A stretch of 64,000 bases of DNA from JAMXLO01 sp963791495. Its GTDB lineage: Bacteria > Pseudomonadota > Alphaproteobacteria > Acetobacterales > Acetobacteraceae. The translations under genes and the position numbers were made by a program. Location: contig CAWBST010000028.1 of NCBI GenBank assembly GCA_963791495.1, positions 267,376 through 331,375 of the forward strand. The letters are read 5' to 3'. The notes under the pieces are model-generated. The model saw only the letters and a list, made by a program, of their open reading frames with translations. It was not told the DNA's origin and did no database searches. Shown here one piece after another: positions 16,996-25,474 of this stretch; the stretch's first letter is position 1, and every line of letters begins with the position of its first letter.

Positions 16996-18042
16996 CTAGC
17001 ACGCTGGCTGGGCGTCCTCAACCGCATCCTCCGCCTCGTCCTCCTCGCCATAGCCCACCAGCCGCAACGCCCGTCCCTTGATACCGCGTGTCCCCGCGGC
17101 ATGGATCAGCGCCTCCTCGCGGCCATGCGTGACCCAGACCTCCGGCGCCCCGACCTCGTCCAACGTGGCGTTCAATTCATCCCAGTCGGCGTGGTCGGAG
17201 ATCACCAGCGGCAGTTCCACGCCACGCGACTTCGCTCGCTGCCGCACCCGCATCCAGCCCGACGCCAGCGCCACGACCGGGTCCGCCAGCCGTCGCGCCC
17301 ATCGGTCCGTCACCGCACCAGGCGGCGCCAACACGATCGTTCCTGCCAGCTCGCCCTTGGCCGCCACCGTCGCCGGCCGCAGGTCGCCCAATGGCACGCC
17401 GCGCGCCTCGTAAACCTGGCAGAGCGCAGACAGAGCGCCGTGCAGCCAGATCGGCCGGTCCCACCCCGCCTGACGCAGCAAGGCGATCACGCGTTGGCAT
17501 TTGCCGAGGGCGTAGCAACCCACGACGTGGGTGCGATCCGGAAACAAGGCGACACTGGCAAGGAGCTTGTCTATCTCCTGCCCGGGTGGCGGATGGCGGA
17601 ACACCGGCAGGGCGAAGGTCGCCTCGGTGACGAACACGTCGCAGTGCTCCGGCTCGAAGCCGGTGCAGGTCGGATCGGCGCTGCGCTTGTAGTCGCCGCT
17701 GACCACGACCCGTGTGCCTCGGTATTCCATCGCAACCTGGGCGCTTCCCAGCACATGCCCCGCGGGCAACAGCCAGACGCGCACATCGCCGACGCTCAGA
17801 GCCTCGCGCCAACCGAGCGCCTGTTGAGTCTCCCCAGCCCGGTCCGCGCCCAGGCGCGCGCTCATCAGCGCCAACGTGTCGGCGCTTGCCAGCACCGCCC
17901 GGTGACCTGGGCGTGCGTGGTCGGAATGCGCGTGGGTGATCACCGCGCGGTCCACCGCCCGCAATGGATCGATGAAGAAGCCGCCGGGCTCGCAGTAGAG
18001 TCCCTGCGGCAGGACACGCAGCCATTGCGACGGATGCAGCAT
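16996..18042 (-). CDS. ligase-associated DNA damage response exonuclease (MBL/beta-CASP fold)
   Basis: A 348-residue metallo-beta-lactamase/beta-CASP nuclease. The N-terminus GLYCEPGGFFIDPLRAVDRAV followed by THAHSDHARPGH is the hallmark of the ligase-associated exonuclease, with HxHxDH binding two zinc ions; SGDYKRSADP gives the next metal Asp and LVISDHADWDEL the C-terminal His. It should degrade 3' DNA ends in a backup repair pathway. The start is the ATG before LHPSQW; a Met 20 codons upstream would overlap the divergent helicase. Unlike the usual operon (exonuclease-ligase-helicase-PdeM), it is divergent from the helicase, and the ligase gene is missing. Confidence 0.88.
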   Translation of the reverse strand: MLHPSQWLRVLPQGLYCEPGGFFIDPLRAVDRAVITHAHSDHARPGHRAVLASADTLALMSARLGADRAGETQQALGWREALSVGDVRVWLLPAGHVLGSAQVAMEYRGTRVVVSGDYKRSADPTCTGFEPEHCDVFVTEATFALPVFRHPPPGQEIDKLLASVALFPDRTHVVGCYALGKCQRVIALLRQAGWDRPIWLHGALSALCQVYEARGVPLGDLRPATVAAKGELAGTIVLAPPGAVTDRWARRLADPVVALASGWMRVRQRAKSRGVELPLVISDHADWDELNATLDEVGAPEVWVTHGREEALIHAAGTRGIKGRALRLVGYGEEDEAEDAVEDAQPAC

Positions 18043-18097
18043 GGTCCGGTACTTGGCGGCTCTTTCCGACGGATGCCAGAGCCAATAGAACATCGGC

Positions 18098-20572
18098 ATG
18101 GCGGGAACATTGCCGGAACCATTTGCCGACTGGTTCGCCCGGCAGGGATGGACGCCACGCCAGCACCAGTTGGCGATGCTGGATGCCGAGCGCGCCGGCG
18201 AAAGCGTGCTGCTGCTTGCCCCGACCGGCGGCGGCAAGACGCTGGCGGGATTCCTCCCCACCCTGGTCGAACTGACCGAGGCGCCGCGTCCCGGCATCCA
18301 CACATTGTACGTCAGCCCGCTGAAGGCGCTGACCACCGACATCGCGCGCAACCTGACGCGGCCGGTCGAGGAGATGCGGCTGGCGGTATCGATCGAGACG
18401 CGCACCGGCGACACGCCCGCCAACCGCCGCGCGCGCCAGCGTGTCCAGCCGCCGAACATCCTGCTGACCACGCCGGAAAGCCTTGCGGTGCTGTTGTCGC
18501 TACCGGATGCAGCATCGATGTTCGCGGGGCTTGCCTGCGTGGTGATGGACGAGGTGCACGCACTGGCCGGCACCAAACGCGGCGATCAGTTGGCGCTGTG
18601 CGTCTCGCGGTTGATGACATTGGCACCCGCATGCCGCCGCGTCGGTCTGTCCGCGACAGTCGCGCATCCGACAGCGATCCGCGCCTATGTCGGGGCCGAG
18701 AAGGTGATCGAGGAGCCGGACGCGACGCCGCCTGAATTGTCGATGATGCTGCCGGAAGGCGAACTGTCCTGGTCAGGACACATGGGCCTGGAGGCCGCGC
18801 CCGGCGTCATGGCGCGCATCCGGTCGGCCGGCATGACGATCGTGTTCGTCAATACGCGCGCCCAGGCAGAGCTGATGTTCCAGGCACTGTGGAGGCTGAA
18901 CGCACCGACGCTGCCGATCGCGCTGCATCACGGTTCGCTCGAGGTGGAGCAGCGCCGCCGCGTCGAGGCGGCCATGGCGTCCGGCCAGCTCCGTGCCGTG
19001 GTGGCGACATCGTCGCTCGATCTCGGCATCGACTGGGGCGGCGTCGATCAGGTCATCCAGATTGGCGCACCGAAAGGCGTGTCGCGCCTGTTGCAGCGGG
19101 TGGGCCGCGCCAATCATCGGATGGACGAGGCGTCGCGCGCCATCCTGGTGCCGGCCAATCGGTTCGAGGTGCTGGAGTGCGAGGCCGCCGTGCTTGGCGT
19201 TGCTGAGCACGAACTGGATGGCGATCCGCCGCGACCGGGCGGACTGGATGTGCTGGCGCAGCACCTGCTGGGACTGGCGTGCTCGGCGCCGTTCCGTCCC
19301 GATGATGTATATGCGGAAGTAGTGCGCGCCGCGCCTTATGCCGAACTTTCGCGCAAGGACTTCGACGATGTGCTCGGCTTCGTCGAGAACGGCGGCTACG
19401 CTCTCGCCGCCTACGAGCGCTGGAGCAAGCTGTTCCGCGACAGCGAAGGCCGCGTGCACGTACGCAGCGAGCGCATCGCACGACAGCATCGCATGAACAT
19501 CGGCACCATCGTCGAGGCACCACTCCTCAAGGTGCGCCTGGTCGGCAAGAGGCGCGCCGGTCCCTTGCTCGGCGAGGTCGAGGAGTACTTCGTCAATCAG
19601 CTCCGCACAGGCGACACGTTCATGTTCGCCGGACGGCTGCTGCGCTTCCTGCGGCTGCATGAGAACGTGGTCGAATGCGCCGAAGGCGGCACCGGCGAGC
19701 CGATGGTTCCGGCGTATGAAGGCGGACGACTGCCGCTCACCACCAATCTCGCCAATCGCGTGCGCGGGCTGCTGCAGAGCCCGCCGAACTGGGCGCTGTT
19801 TCCCGAGGCCGTGCAAAACTGGCTGAAGCTGCAGAGGGCGCGATCACGCCTGCCAGGGCGCAATGATCTGCTGGTGGAGACGTTTCCGCGCGGTGATCGC
19901 TGGTACCTGGTGGCTTACTGCTTCGAGGGCCGCAATGCTCATCAGACGCTCGGCATGCTGCTGACGCGGCGCATGGAGCGTGCGGGCTATGCGCCGCTCG
20001 GGTTTGTCGCGACCGACTATGTGCTTGGCGTGTGGTCGGCCGAGCGGCCGCACGATGTGGCGAGGCTGTTCGATCAGGACATGCTGGGCGACGATCTGGA
20101 GACGTGGCTGGCAGAAAGCTCCATGCTGCGGCGGACATTCCGCAACGTCGCCGTGATTGCGGGGCTGATCGAGCGGCACCATCCCGGCGCGGAAAAGACA
20201 CGCAAGCAGGTGACGGTGAACTCGGACCTGATCTACGACGTGCTGCGACGGCACCAGCCGGACCACATCCTGCTGCGCGCAACGCGTGCCGATGCGGCCG
20301 GCGGACTGACCGATCTGTCGCGCATCGCTGGGATGCTGGCGCGGGTGAAGGGGCGCATCGTGCACATGGCGCTGTCGCGGGTTTCGCCACTGTCGGTGCC
20401 GGTGCTGCTCGAGATCGGACGAGAAAGCGTGCGGTCGGATGCAGACGAGGAGAAGCTGTTAGCGGAGGCAGAAGCGATCATTGCGGAGGCGACTGGTGAG
20501 GATGCGCCGTACCCCTATTGGGACCACACCTCTCCCGCCTTGCGGGAGAGGTCGGCGCGAAGCGCCGGGTGA
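18098..20572 (+). CDS. ligase-associated DEXH-box DNA helicase (Lhr-like)
   Basis: An 824-residue superfamily 2 helicase. Motif I APTGGGKT is at 41-48, the DEVH box at 151-154, and motifs V/VI (ATSSLDLGIDWGGVDQVIQ, QRVGRANHR) near 310-345. A winged-helix and an Lhr-core domain follow (residues ~420-810). It is an ATP-driven DNA translocase of the ligase-associated damage-response module. The ATG lies 55 nt from the divergent exonuclease start. The last ~15 codons (HTSPALRERSARSAG) are read from an intergenic palindromic repeat, so the native stop was probably lost and the tail is acquired. The PdeM gene follows after 13 nt. Confidence 0.9.
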   Translation: MAGTLPEPFADWFARQGWTPRQHQLAMLDAERAGESVLLLAPTGGGKTLAGFLPTLVELTEAPRPGIHTLYVSPLKALTTDIARNLTRPVEEMRLAVSIETRTGDTPANRRARQRVQPPNILLTTPESLAVLLSLPDAASMFAGLACVVMDEVHALAGTKRGDQLALCVSRLMTLAPACRRVGLSATVAHPTAIRAYVGAEKVIEEPDATPPELSMMLPEGELSWSGHMGLEAAPGVMARIRSAGMTIVFVNTRAQAELMFQALWRLNAPTLPIALHHGSLEVEQRRRVEAAMASGQLRAVVATSSLDLGIDWGGVDQVIQIGAPKGVSRLLQRVGRANHRMDEASRAILVPANRFEVLECEAAVLGVAEHELDGDPPRPGGLDVLAQHLLGLACSAPFRPDDVYAEVVRAAPYAELSRKDFDDVLGFVENGGYALAAYERWSKLFRDSEGRVHVRSERIARQHRMNIGTIVEAPLLKVRLVGKRRAGPLLGEVEEYFVNQLRTGDTFMFAGRLLRFLRLHENVVECAEGGTGEPMVPAYEGGRLPLTTNLANRVRGLLQSPPNWALFPEAVQNWLKLQRARSRLPGRNDLLVETFPRGDRWYLVAYCFEGRNAHQTLGMLLTRRMERAGYAPLGFVATDYVLGVWSAERPHDVARLFDQDMLGDDLETWLAESSMLRRTFRNVAVIAGLIERHHPGAEKTRKQVTVNSDLIYDVLRRHQPDHILLRATRADAAGGLTDLSRIAGMLARVKGRIVHMALSRVSPLSVPVLLEIGRESVRSDADEEKLLAEAEAIIAEATGEDAPYPYWDHTSPALRERSARSAG
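20529..20567. repeat. CCTCTCCCGC-type palindromic repeat inside the helicase 3' end
   Basis: Arms CCTCTCCCGC (20529-20538) and GCGGGAGAGG (20542-20551) with a 3-nt loop, then a second dyad CGGCGC-GAA-GCGCCG (20553-20567) and GGTGAGGG. Related copies are at 59876-59950 and, shorter, at 42918-42938. The stop codon of the helicase gene lies in the GTGAGGG tail of this repeat. Confidence 0.75.
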
Positions 20573-20585
20573 GGGCGCCACCAGG

Positions 20586-21263
20586 ATGATCGCGGCCCCC
20601 ATTCACCTCGCCGGCGAGCGCCTGATGCTGGATCCGGCCGGAGCGCTGTTCTGGCCAGCGACCCGCCTGCTTGCCGTGTCGGACCTGCATCTGGAAAAGG
20701 GCTCCTCCTATGCCCGCCAGGGCCAGCTCCTGCCGCCCTGGGATACGCACGCCACGCTCGATCGCCTCACCCTGCTGCTGCGCCGCTACCAACCCCGCAT
20801 TGTCCTCGCTCTCGGCGACAGCTTCCACGACGCCGACGGCTCGACCCGCCTGCCCTCCAGCGAACTCTCGCGCCTTCACGCGATGACCGAGGCGCATCGC
20901 TTCATCTGGGTCCGCGGCAACCATGATCCCTCGCCGCCGCACGGCGTCGGAGGCGAGTGGGTTGAGGCATTCACCACCGCCACGCTGGTGTTCCGCCATC
21001 AGGCGACACCTGGAGCGCAATCCGAGATCTCCGGCCACCACCATCCGAAGGCGACCGTCCCCGCACGCGGCGGCAGCGTGTGCCGCCCTTGCTTCGTGGC
21101 CGATGCCCGGCGCCTGATGATGCCGGCATTCGGCGCCTACACCGGCGGGCTCGATGTCCGCGATCCGGCCATCGCGCGGCTGTTCCCGCGGGGTGGCCGG
21201 GCGTTCCTGCTTGGCAAGGAACGCCTGTTCAGCTTCACGCTCGGGACATTGCGCTCCGGCTGA
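20586..21263 (+). CDS. pdeM: ligase-associated DNA damage response endonuclease PdeM
   Basis: A 225-residue calcineurin-like metallophosphoesterase. Metal motifs in order: SDLHLEKGSSYA (D-x-H followed by the PdeM-typical EKGSS), LGDSFHDADG, RGNHDP and SGHHHPKA. The length and EKGSS motif are those of PdeM, the nuclease coded with Lhr-like helicase and the MBL exonuclease. The start is the ATG with a CCAGGATG context; codons upstream belong to the repeat and the helicase end. Thirteen nt separate it from the helicase, so the two are probably co-transcribed. Confidence 0.88.
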   Translation: MIAAPIHLAGERLMLDPAGALFWPATRLLAVSDLHLEKGSSYARQGQLLPPWDTHATLDRLTLLLRRYQPRIVLALGDSFHDADGSTRLPSSELSRLHAMTEAHRFIWVRGNHDPSPPHGVGGEWVEAFTTATLVFRHQATPGAQSEISGHHHPKATVPARGGSVCRPCFVADARRLMMPAFGAYTGGLDVRDPAIARLFPRGGRAFLLGKERLFSFTLGTLRSG

Positions 21264-21286
21264 CGAGGCCGCAGGCTGTTGACGAA

Positions 21287-21964
21287 ATGCCGGTCCGGTC
21301 TATCCCGCAGGACGCGCCCATTCGGGTGGTGGGCGACGTGCATGGCGACGCTGTTGCGTTCGGCTACGCCGCAGCCACCGATCGCTTCGTGGTGCAGCTT
21401 GGCGACCTCACCGACTACGGTCCAGACAATGCCGGCACGCTCCGCATCATGTTCCGCATGATCGACGAAGGCCGCGGCCTGTTCCTGCTGGGCAATCACG
21501 ACCTCAAGCTGGCGCGCTTTCTCGCCGGCCATCCGGTGCGCAACGAAGCGACATTGGACGCGACGCTGGCGCAGCTCGATGACGAACTGCGCCAGCGCGT
21601 GGTGGAAGAGGTGGCCATTGCTCCCGGTTGGCTGCGGCGCGACGGCGCACTCTTCGTTCACGGCGGCTTCCACACCGCGATGCTGGAGAACCCAACACCT
21701 GAGCATGGCCTGGATCGCGCGCACGGCGTACTCGCACGCGCGCTGTTTGGGGAACCCACCGGACGCATTCAGCCCGACGGCTACCCGGAGCGCAGCCTGC
21801 GATGGGTGGACCGCATCCCTTCCGGTATCACTGTGTATTGCGGACACGATCGGCGCAGCACTGATGGCCGTCCCTATATCCGACGTGGCTCTGCCGGCGG
21901 AAAGGCGGTGTTCCTCGATACCGGCGCCGGCAAGGGAGGGCATCTTTCATGGATCGACCTGTGA
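21287..21964 (+). CDS. metallophosphoesterase (PPP-type phosphatase)
   Basis: A 225-residue phosphoesterase with the PPP-family motifs GDVHGD (first metal D and H), GDLTDYGPDN, GNHDLK, VHGGF and CGHDRR, all metal ligands present. Bacterial relatives include PrpE-like Ser/Thr phosphatases and diadenosine tetraphosphatases. Its placement 23 nt after PdeM, on the same strand, may be by operon chance; PdeM and this protein share the fold but are not close. The stop overlaps the following SDR gene by 16 nt, indicating co-translation. Protein versus nucleotide substrate cannot be told by eye. Confidence 0.85.
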   Translation: MPVRSIPQDAPIRVVGDVHGDAVAFGYAAATDRFVVQLGDLTDYGPDNAGTLRIMFRMIDEGRGLFLLGNHDLKLARFLAGHPVRNEATLDATLAQLDDELRQRVVEEVAIAPGWLRRDGALFVHGGFHTAMLENPTPEHGLDRAHGVLARALFGEPTGRIQPDGYPERSLRWVDRIPSGITVYCGHDRRSTDGRPYIRRGSAGGKAVFLDTGAGKGGHLSWIDL

Positions 21965-22659
21965 AGGTCGCGCTGGTCACCGGCGGCGCGCACGGCATCG
22001 GTGCCGCGATCGTGGCACGGCTGGCTCGCGATGGCTGGCGCGTGGTCGTCGCTGATCTCGATCCGAATGGAGCAGCGCCACCAGGTGGGCGATATGTGGT
22101 GTGCGATATAGCAGACGAGACTTCGGTGCACGCGCTGCTCGGCGACTTGGCAGCGCGCGAAGCAAGGCTCGATGCGCTCGTCTGCAATGCTGGTATCAAC
22201 GTCCGCAAGCCGATCGCGCAGCTCGCGCTGGCGGAATGGTCGCGGGTGATCGGCACCAACCTCACCAGCACGTTCCTGCTGACGCGCGCCGGCGAGGCGC
22301 TGCTGCGCGCGGCCAAGGGTTCCGTAGTGACGATTGCATCGACGCGTGCCCATATGTCGGAGGCCGACACCGAAGCCTATGCCGCGTCGAAGGGCGGCCT
22401 GGTGGCGCTGACTCACGCGCTGTCAGTCAGCCTTGCCCCCGACGTGCGGGTGAACTGCATCAGCCCTGGCTGGATCTTCACCAAGGGCGAACCGCCGCGG
22501 TCCGAGGACGACGCCTTCCATCCCGCCGGTCGCGTCGGCACGCCGGCGGACGTCGCCGCTCTGGTGGCGTTCCTGGTGGGGCCGGAGAGCGGCTTCATCA
22601 CCGGCGCCGAGTTCATCGCCGATGGCGGCGTGACACGGAAGATGATCTATCCGGACTAA
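21949..22659 (+). CDS. SDR family oxidoreductase
   Basis: A 236-residue classical short-chain dehydrogenase. TGGAHGIG (11-18) is the NAD(P) glycine motif, ADLD at 36-39 ends strand two with an acidic residue that favours NAD+, CNAG at 79-82, and the catalytic S131, Y144 and K148 (YAASK). ISPGWI and GAEFIADGG are the conserved C-terminal signs. It should oxidise or reduce a hydroxyl/keto substrate in the cytoplasm. The gene overlaps the phosphatase stop by 16 nt and closes the helicase-PdeM-phosphatase-SDR run. Confidence 0.88.
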   Translation: MDRPVKVALVTGGAHGIGAAIVARLARDGWRVVVADLDPNGAAPPGGRYVVCDIADETSVHALLGDLAAREARLDALVCNAGINVRKPIAQLALAEWSRVIGTNLTSTFLLTRAGEALLRAAKGSVVTIASTRAHMSEADTEAYAASKGGLVALTHALSVSLAPDVRVNCISPGWIFTKGEPPRSEDDAFHPAGRVGTPADVAALVAFLVGPESGFITGAEFIADGGVTRKMIYPD

Positions 22660-22742
22660 TTGTGAGCCCGCAAGCTCCGGATGATGTCCCAGCCGACGCG
22701 AGATATGATTATGTAATGCGAACGTCCATTCGGGAGACGGCA

Positions 22743-23520
22743 ATGGCCGATGATGACATACCTCATTACGACCGCGACTTCCTGCTGAGTCCCTCCAAGC
22801 GAAACCAGATAATCGAACTGTGGGAGGTCGAGCAGTTTGGGCGCGATAGCTTTGGTGATCCGAGCGCGGTCTCCCTCTACGGCATGACGCCGGCGCAATG
22901 GCATGCCCGTGGCATCAGAATCTTGAGCCGCACGGCACTCGAAGCTGTGCGCGATCCGCTAGCAAACCGCATCGGCGAGGATGTAGCGCGCATAGCGGCC
23001 ACCGCACCGCCGGGTTCCATCTTTGGCGTGGTCGATCCTTTCGCCGGCTCATGCAACGGCCTGTTCGCAATTCTTCGGCACTTGCCGGGAGCGAATGGGA
23101 TCGGCTTTGAGTTCGAACGGGCCATCTTCGACATGACCACGCGCAACATTGCGTCGCTCAACGCCCCAATCCGACTGGAGCACGGGGACTACCGCGTGCT
23201 GCTCGACAAATACCGTCACCCGACCGGCCACCGCATCGTCGCATTCCTGGCGCCACCGTGGGCGGACGCGCTGAGCGCGGAATCCGGCCTCGACCTCAGC
23301 CGGTACTAAACCGCCCGTCGGGGACATCGTAGACGACTTCGAGCGTGTCTACCCGGACGCCCCGATCCTGTATGTTGTCGAGGTACATGAGCACCTCGTG
23401 CCAGAGTCTCTTGCGGCGCTGCGCGACAGGTTCGACTGGTCGCAACTCAGCACCTACGACATCGCGGGGCCGACCGGGCGGCATGGCGTGCTACTCGGCA
23501 CCAAGCGTTGGCAGGTCTAG
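22743..23520 (+). CDS. methyltransferase-like protein, frame broken
   Basis: Two frames join into one protein of about 258 residues if the T near 23304 is removed: the first ends GLDLSR, the second runs TKPPVGDIVDDFERVYP to TKRWQV. VDPFAGSCNG resembles the SAM-binding loop, and FLAPPW the NPPY/F-type motif, of class I methyltransferases of the RsmD kind, so a DNA, RNA or small-molecule methyltransferase is possible but not proven. The start is the ATG with GGGAG eight nt upstream; another ATG lies at 22716. GC content is lower than around it. As written the protein stops at 23309. The break is probably a sequence error, like the others in this window. Confidence 0.6.
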
Positions 23521-23577
23521 CGTTCTGCCGAACCTGGCGGCTGACAGAGTTGCATAGAGCGGGCGGGGCCACTTCGG

Positions 23578-24591
23578 TTACAGCGCTATGTCCGTGCCAA
23601 GGTGGAACAGACAATCCCCCCGCACAGTCCGCCCAGGAACGCGCTTGCACAAAACGAAACCGTCATGCGCGAAAGATGCGGCCACCGGCTCGGCCCATGG
23701 CGTCTCCGGCGAATGGATGCGTGCCGCGGGCTGCCCCGCACGCACCATCTCACCCAACTCCGCCAATGGTTCGAAAAGCCCGTTCTCCGGCGCGTAGACG
23801 AAGTAGTCGGGACCGCCGACCTCCAAATATCGCGTGGGCTCATCAGGAACGATGCGGTCACCTTCAGGCAAGATTCCGAGATGCACCAGCACGTTGACAA
23901 CACCACGCTCGACCATGCGCAGCGCGGAACGCGTGACGTGACCGGACCCGCCAGCCTCGGTGCCGACGCAGATGACGCCGTGCCGTGCCGCACCACCGGA
24001 CAGCGTGCGGGCACCGCCCTGGTTCTGCTCCGCCACATAGGCGATTGGCGAACCGAACGCCTTCAGCGCTGCGACCCCGTCCGCCGTGCTGCCGTCACGC
24101 CGCCAGCCGCCGAACAGCGCCGACGGCACGTACATGAGCGATGATCCGCCCGAGTGCAGATCGCACACCAGGTCGGCCATCGGCACCAGTTCGTGTTCGA
24201 TGTGATAGGCGATCTGCTCGGTCACCGTGCCGTCCGGATCGCCCGGAAACAGCCGGTTGAGGTTGCCCTCATCGATCGGCGAGGTGCGCCGGCCGGCCAT
24301 CGCGGCGGGGAAGTTGGCGGCAGGCAGGATGATCACACGGCCGCGAATGCGGGCGGGGTCCAGAGACTTCACGAGGTTGCACAGGGCAACCTGCCCCTCG
24401 TACTCGTCGCCGTGCGTGCCGGAGACCAACAGCGCAGTCGGACCGGCCCCGTTCTTCAGCACCACGATGGGGATTGGAATGAAGCCGTAGGCCGAGCTGT
24501 GCACGGAATGGAACAGGCGCAGGAAGCCATGCTGGCGGCCATTCTTGTCAAAATCGACATCAGCAACGATGCGGCTCTTGCTGGCTGGCAT
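23578..24591 (-). CDS. succinylglutamate desuccinylase/aspartoacylase family deacylase
   Basis: A 337-residue zinc carboxypeptidase-fold deacylase. SGTHGDEYEG supplies the first His (60) and Glu (63), and CDLHSGGSS the second His (146); the C-terminal part contains the AstE-type lipoyl-like barrel (YAPENGLFEPLAELGEMV). The sequence resembles the broad group that also holds ectoine- and N-acyl amino acid deacylases, so substrate is open. The start is the ATG with AGGAGAG upstream. It is divergent from a small transcription unit at 24610-24809. No neighbour helps identify a pathway. Confidence 0.85.
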   Translation of the reverse strand: MPASKSRIVADVDFDKNGRQHGFLRLFHSVHSSAYGFIPIPIVVLKNGAGPTALLVSGTHGDEYEGQVALCNLVKSLDPARIRGRVIILPAANFPAAMAGRRTSPIDEGNLNRLFPGDPDGTVTEQIAYHIEHELVPMADLVCDLHSGGSSLMYVPSALFGGWRRDGSTADGVAALKAFGSPIAYVAEQNQGGARTLSGGAARHGVICVGTEAGGSGHVTRSALRMVERGVVNVLVHLGILPEGDRIVPDEPTRYLEVGGPDYFVYAPENGLFEPLAELGEMVRAGQPAARIHSPETPWAEPVAASFAHDGFVLCKRVPGRTVRGDCLFHLGTDIAL

Positions 24592-24609
24592 GTTTTCTCT
24601 CCTGCGGGC

Positions 24610-24638
24610 TTGCGGCGCGGGCGCCCCTCGGCCATATT
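24610..24638 (+). promoter_or_regulatory. candidate sigma-70 promoter of the small transcript
   Basis: TTGCGG at 24610-24615 and CATATT at 24633-24638, spaced by 17 bases, about 40 nt before the small reading frame. Both boxes are weak matches; the position between the deacylase start and the small gene is what supports it. Confidence 0.35.
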
Positions 24639-24675
24639 GCGGGCAGTCCGCAACAACATGAAAGGAGGTGATCCA

Positions 24676-24744
24676 GTGTCTCATTGTCTCTTCGTGGCGC
24701 CGTTTGCCGTGACCTGGATCTCCGACGCTCGCGTCGCCGTCTAG
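24676..24744 (+). CDS. 22-residue peptide with extreme Shine-Dalgarno
   Basis: The GTG at 24676 opens a 22-codon frame (MSHCLFVAPFAVTWISDARV, then AV, stop at 24742-24744); an ATG at 24658 in the same frame would give 28 residues. Upstream, 24660-24676 reads GAAAGGAGGTGATCCAG, complementary over about 17 bases to the 3' end of 16S rRNA (CTGGATCACCTCCTTTC), with GGAGG seven nt before the GTG. A perfect terminator hairpin follows 33 nt after the stop. The unit therefore looks like a discrete transcript of roughly 165 nt. The peptide has a hydrophobic centre with Trp and one Cys. I do not recognise it. It might be a small protein or a ribosome-titrating RNA. Confidence 0.45.
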   Translation: MSHCLFVAPFAVTWISDARVAV

Positions 24745-24777
24745 TCACGCAGGGCAACGACGCCCGCAGACAATGCC

Positions 24778-24809
24778 GAAGGCTCCGGAGGGCAACCTCC
24801 GGAGCCTTC
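24778..24809. terminator. strong hairpin, probably bidirectional terminator
   Basis: A perfect 14-bp inverted repeat, GAAGGCTCCGGAGG and CCTCCGGAGCCTTC, closed by a GCAA tetraloop. It ends the small transcript from the left and lies 16 nt beyond the stop of the MaoC gene from the right. The following T-run is short, so termination by hairpin strength is inferred. Confidence 0.75.
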
Positions 24810-24825
24810 CTCATTTCGGCTCTCT

Positions 24826-25278
24826 TTATTGCGGCCGCCGCTTCATGAACGCGGCGCGCAGGCAGGTGGCGACCATCTCGCCCCGCTGATTGAACGCCTG
24901 GTGCTCGAATTCGACCACGCCGGCCTCAGGCCGTGAGCGCGACGCGCGCAACGAGCGCACGATCGAGCGTGCGCGGATCGTGTCGCCATGGAACACCGGC
25001 TTGGGGAATTCCACCTTGTTCATCCCCAGATTGGCGATGGTGGTGCCGAGAGTGGTGTCGCCGACGCTCATGCCGATCATCAGCCCGAGAGTGAACAGCG
25101 AATTGACAATGCGCTGACCGAACTCCGTGGTCTTCGCGAACTCCTCGTCCAGGTGCAGCGGCTGCGGGTTCAGCGTGAGCGTGCTGAACAGCACGTTGTC
25201 CATCTCGGTGACGGTGCGGCTGAGCGCGTGGTCGAAGGCCTGGCCTTCGTGGAAGTCCTCGAAATACAGCCCGGCCAT
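24826..25278 (-). CDS. MaoC family dehydratase
   Basis: A 150-residue hot-dog fold protein. GLYFEDFHEGQAFDHALSRT opens the domain, and NPQPLHLDEEFAKTT is the hydratase-2 motif with the catalytic His and acidic residue. GTTIANLGMNKVEFPKPVFHGDTI is the conserved central strand region. Members hydrate enoyl-CoA or mesaconyl-CoA thioesters. The start is the ATG with GGGAGG upstream; 27 further in-frame codons upstream have no ribosome site. Single gene, ending at the shared terminator hairpin; a CaiB-type CoA-transferase is far away at 50691-51911, so a joint pathway is only a guess. Confidence 0.87.
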   Translation of the reverse strand: MAGLYFEDFHEGQAFDHALSRTVTEMDNVLFSTLTLNPQPLHLDEEFAKTTEFGQRIVNSLFTLGLMIGMSVGDTTLGTTIANLGMNKVEFPKPVFHGDTIRARSIVRSLRASRSRPEAGVVEFEHQAFNQRGEMVATCLRAAFMKRRPQ

Positions 25279-25474
25279 GGTGTGCCTCCCGATATCCCGG
25301 CCGCATGAGACAATGAAGCGATTGTGGGCGCCAGTGGGCCGGCGATTGTCATGTGACATATTTCACAACGCGGGAGGCCCCGCACCGGGTAGTATGAGCG
25401 TGTGAGGAGCGCCTGATGCTCTCTCATCCCGATTCCCGAGCACATCGACAAACCGCAAACGGAGGGAAACACGC

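Noticed and set aside
22743..23520. Programmed frameshift in the methyltransferase-like gene
   Set aside because: No slippery heptamer or downstream stem is evident, and the same kind of break occurs in many unrelated genes of the window.
24660..24676. A truncated 16S rRNA gene on the minus strand
   Set aside because: Only ~17 bases match the 16S 3' end; the sequence before them does not resemble helix 45 or any other part of 16S.
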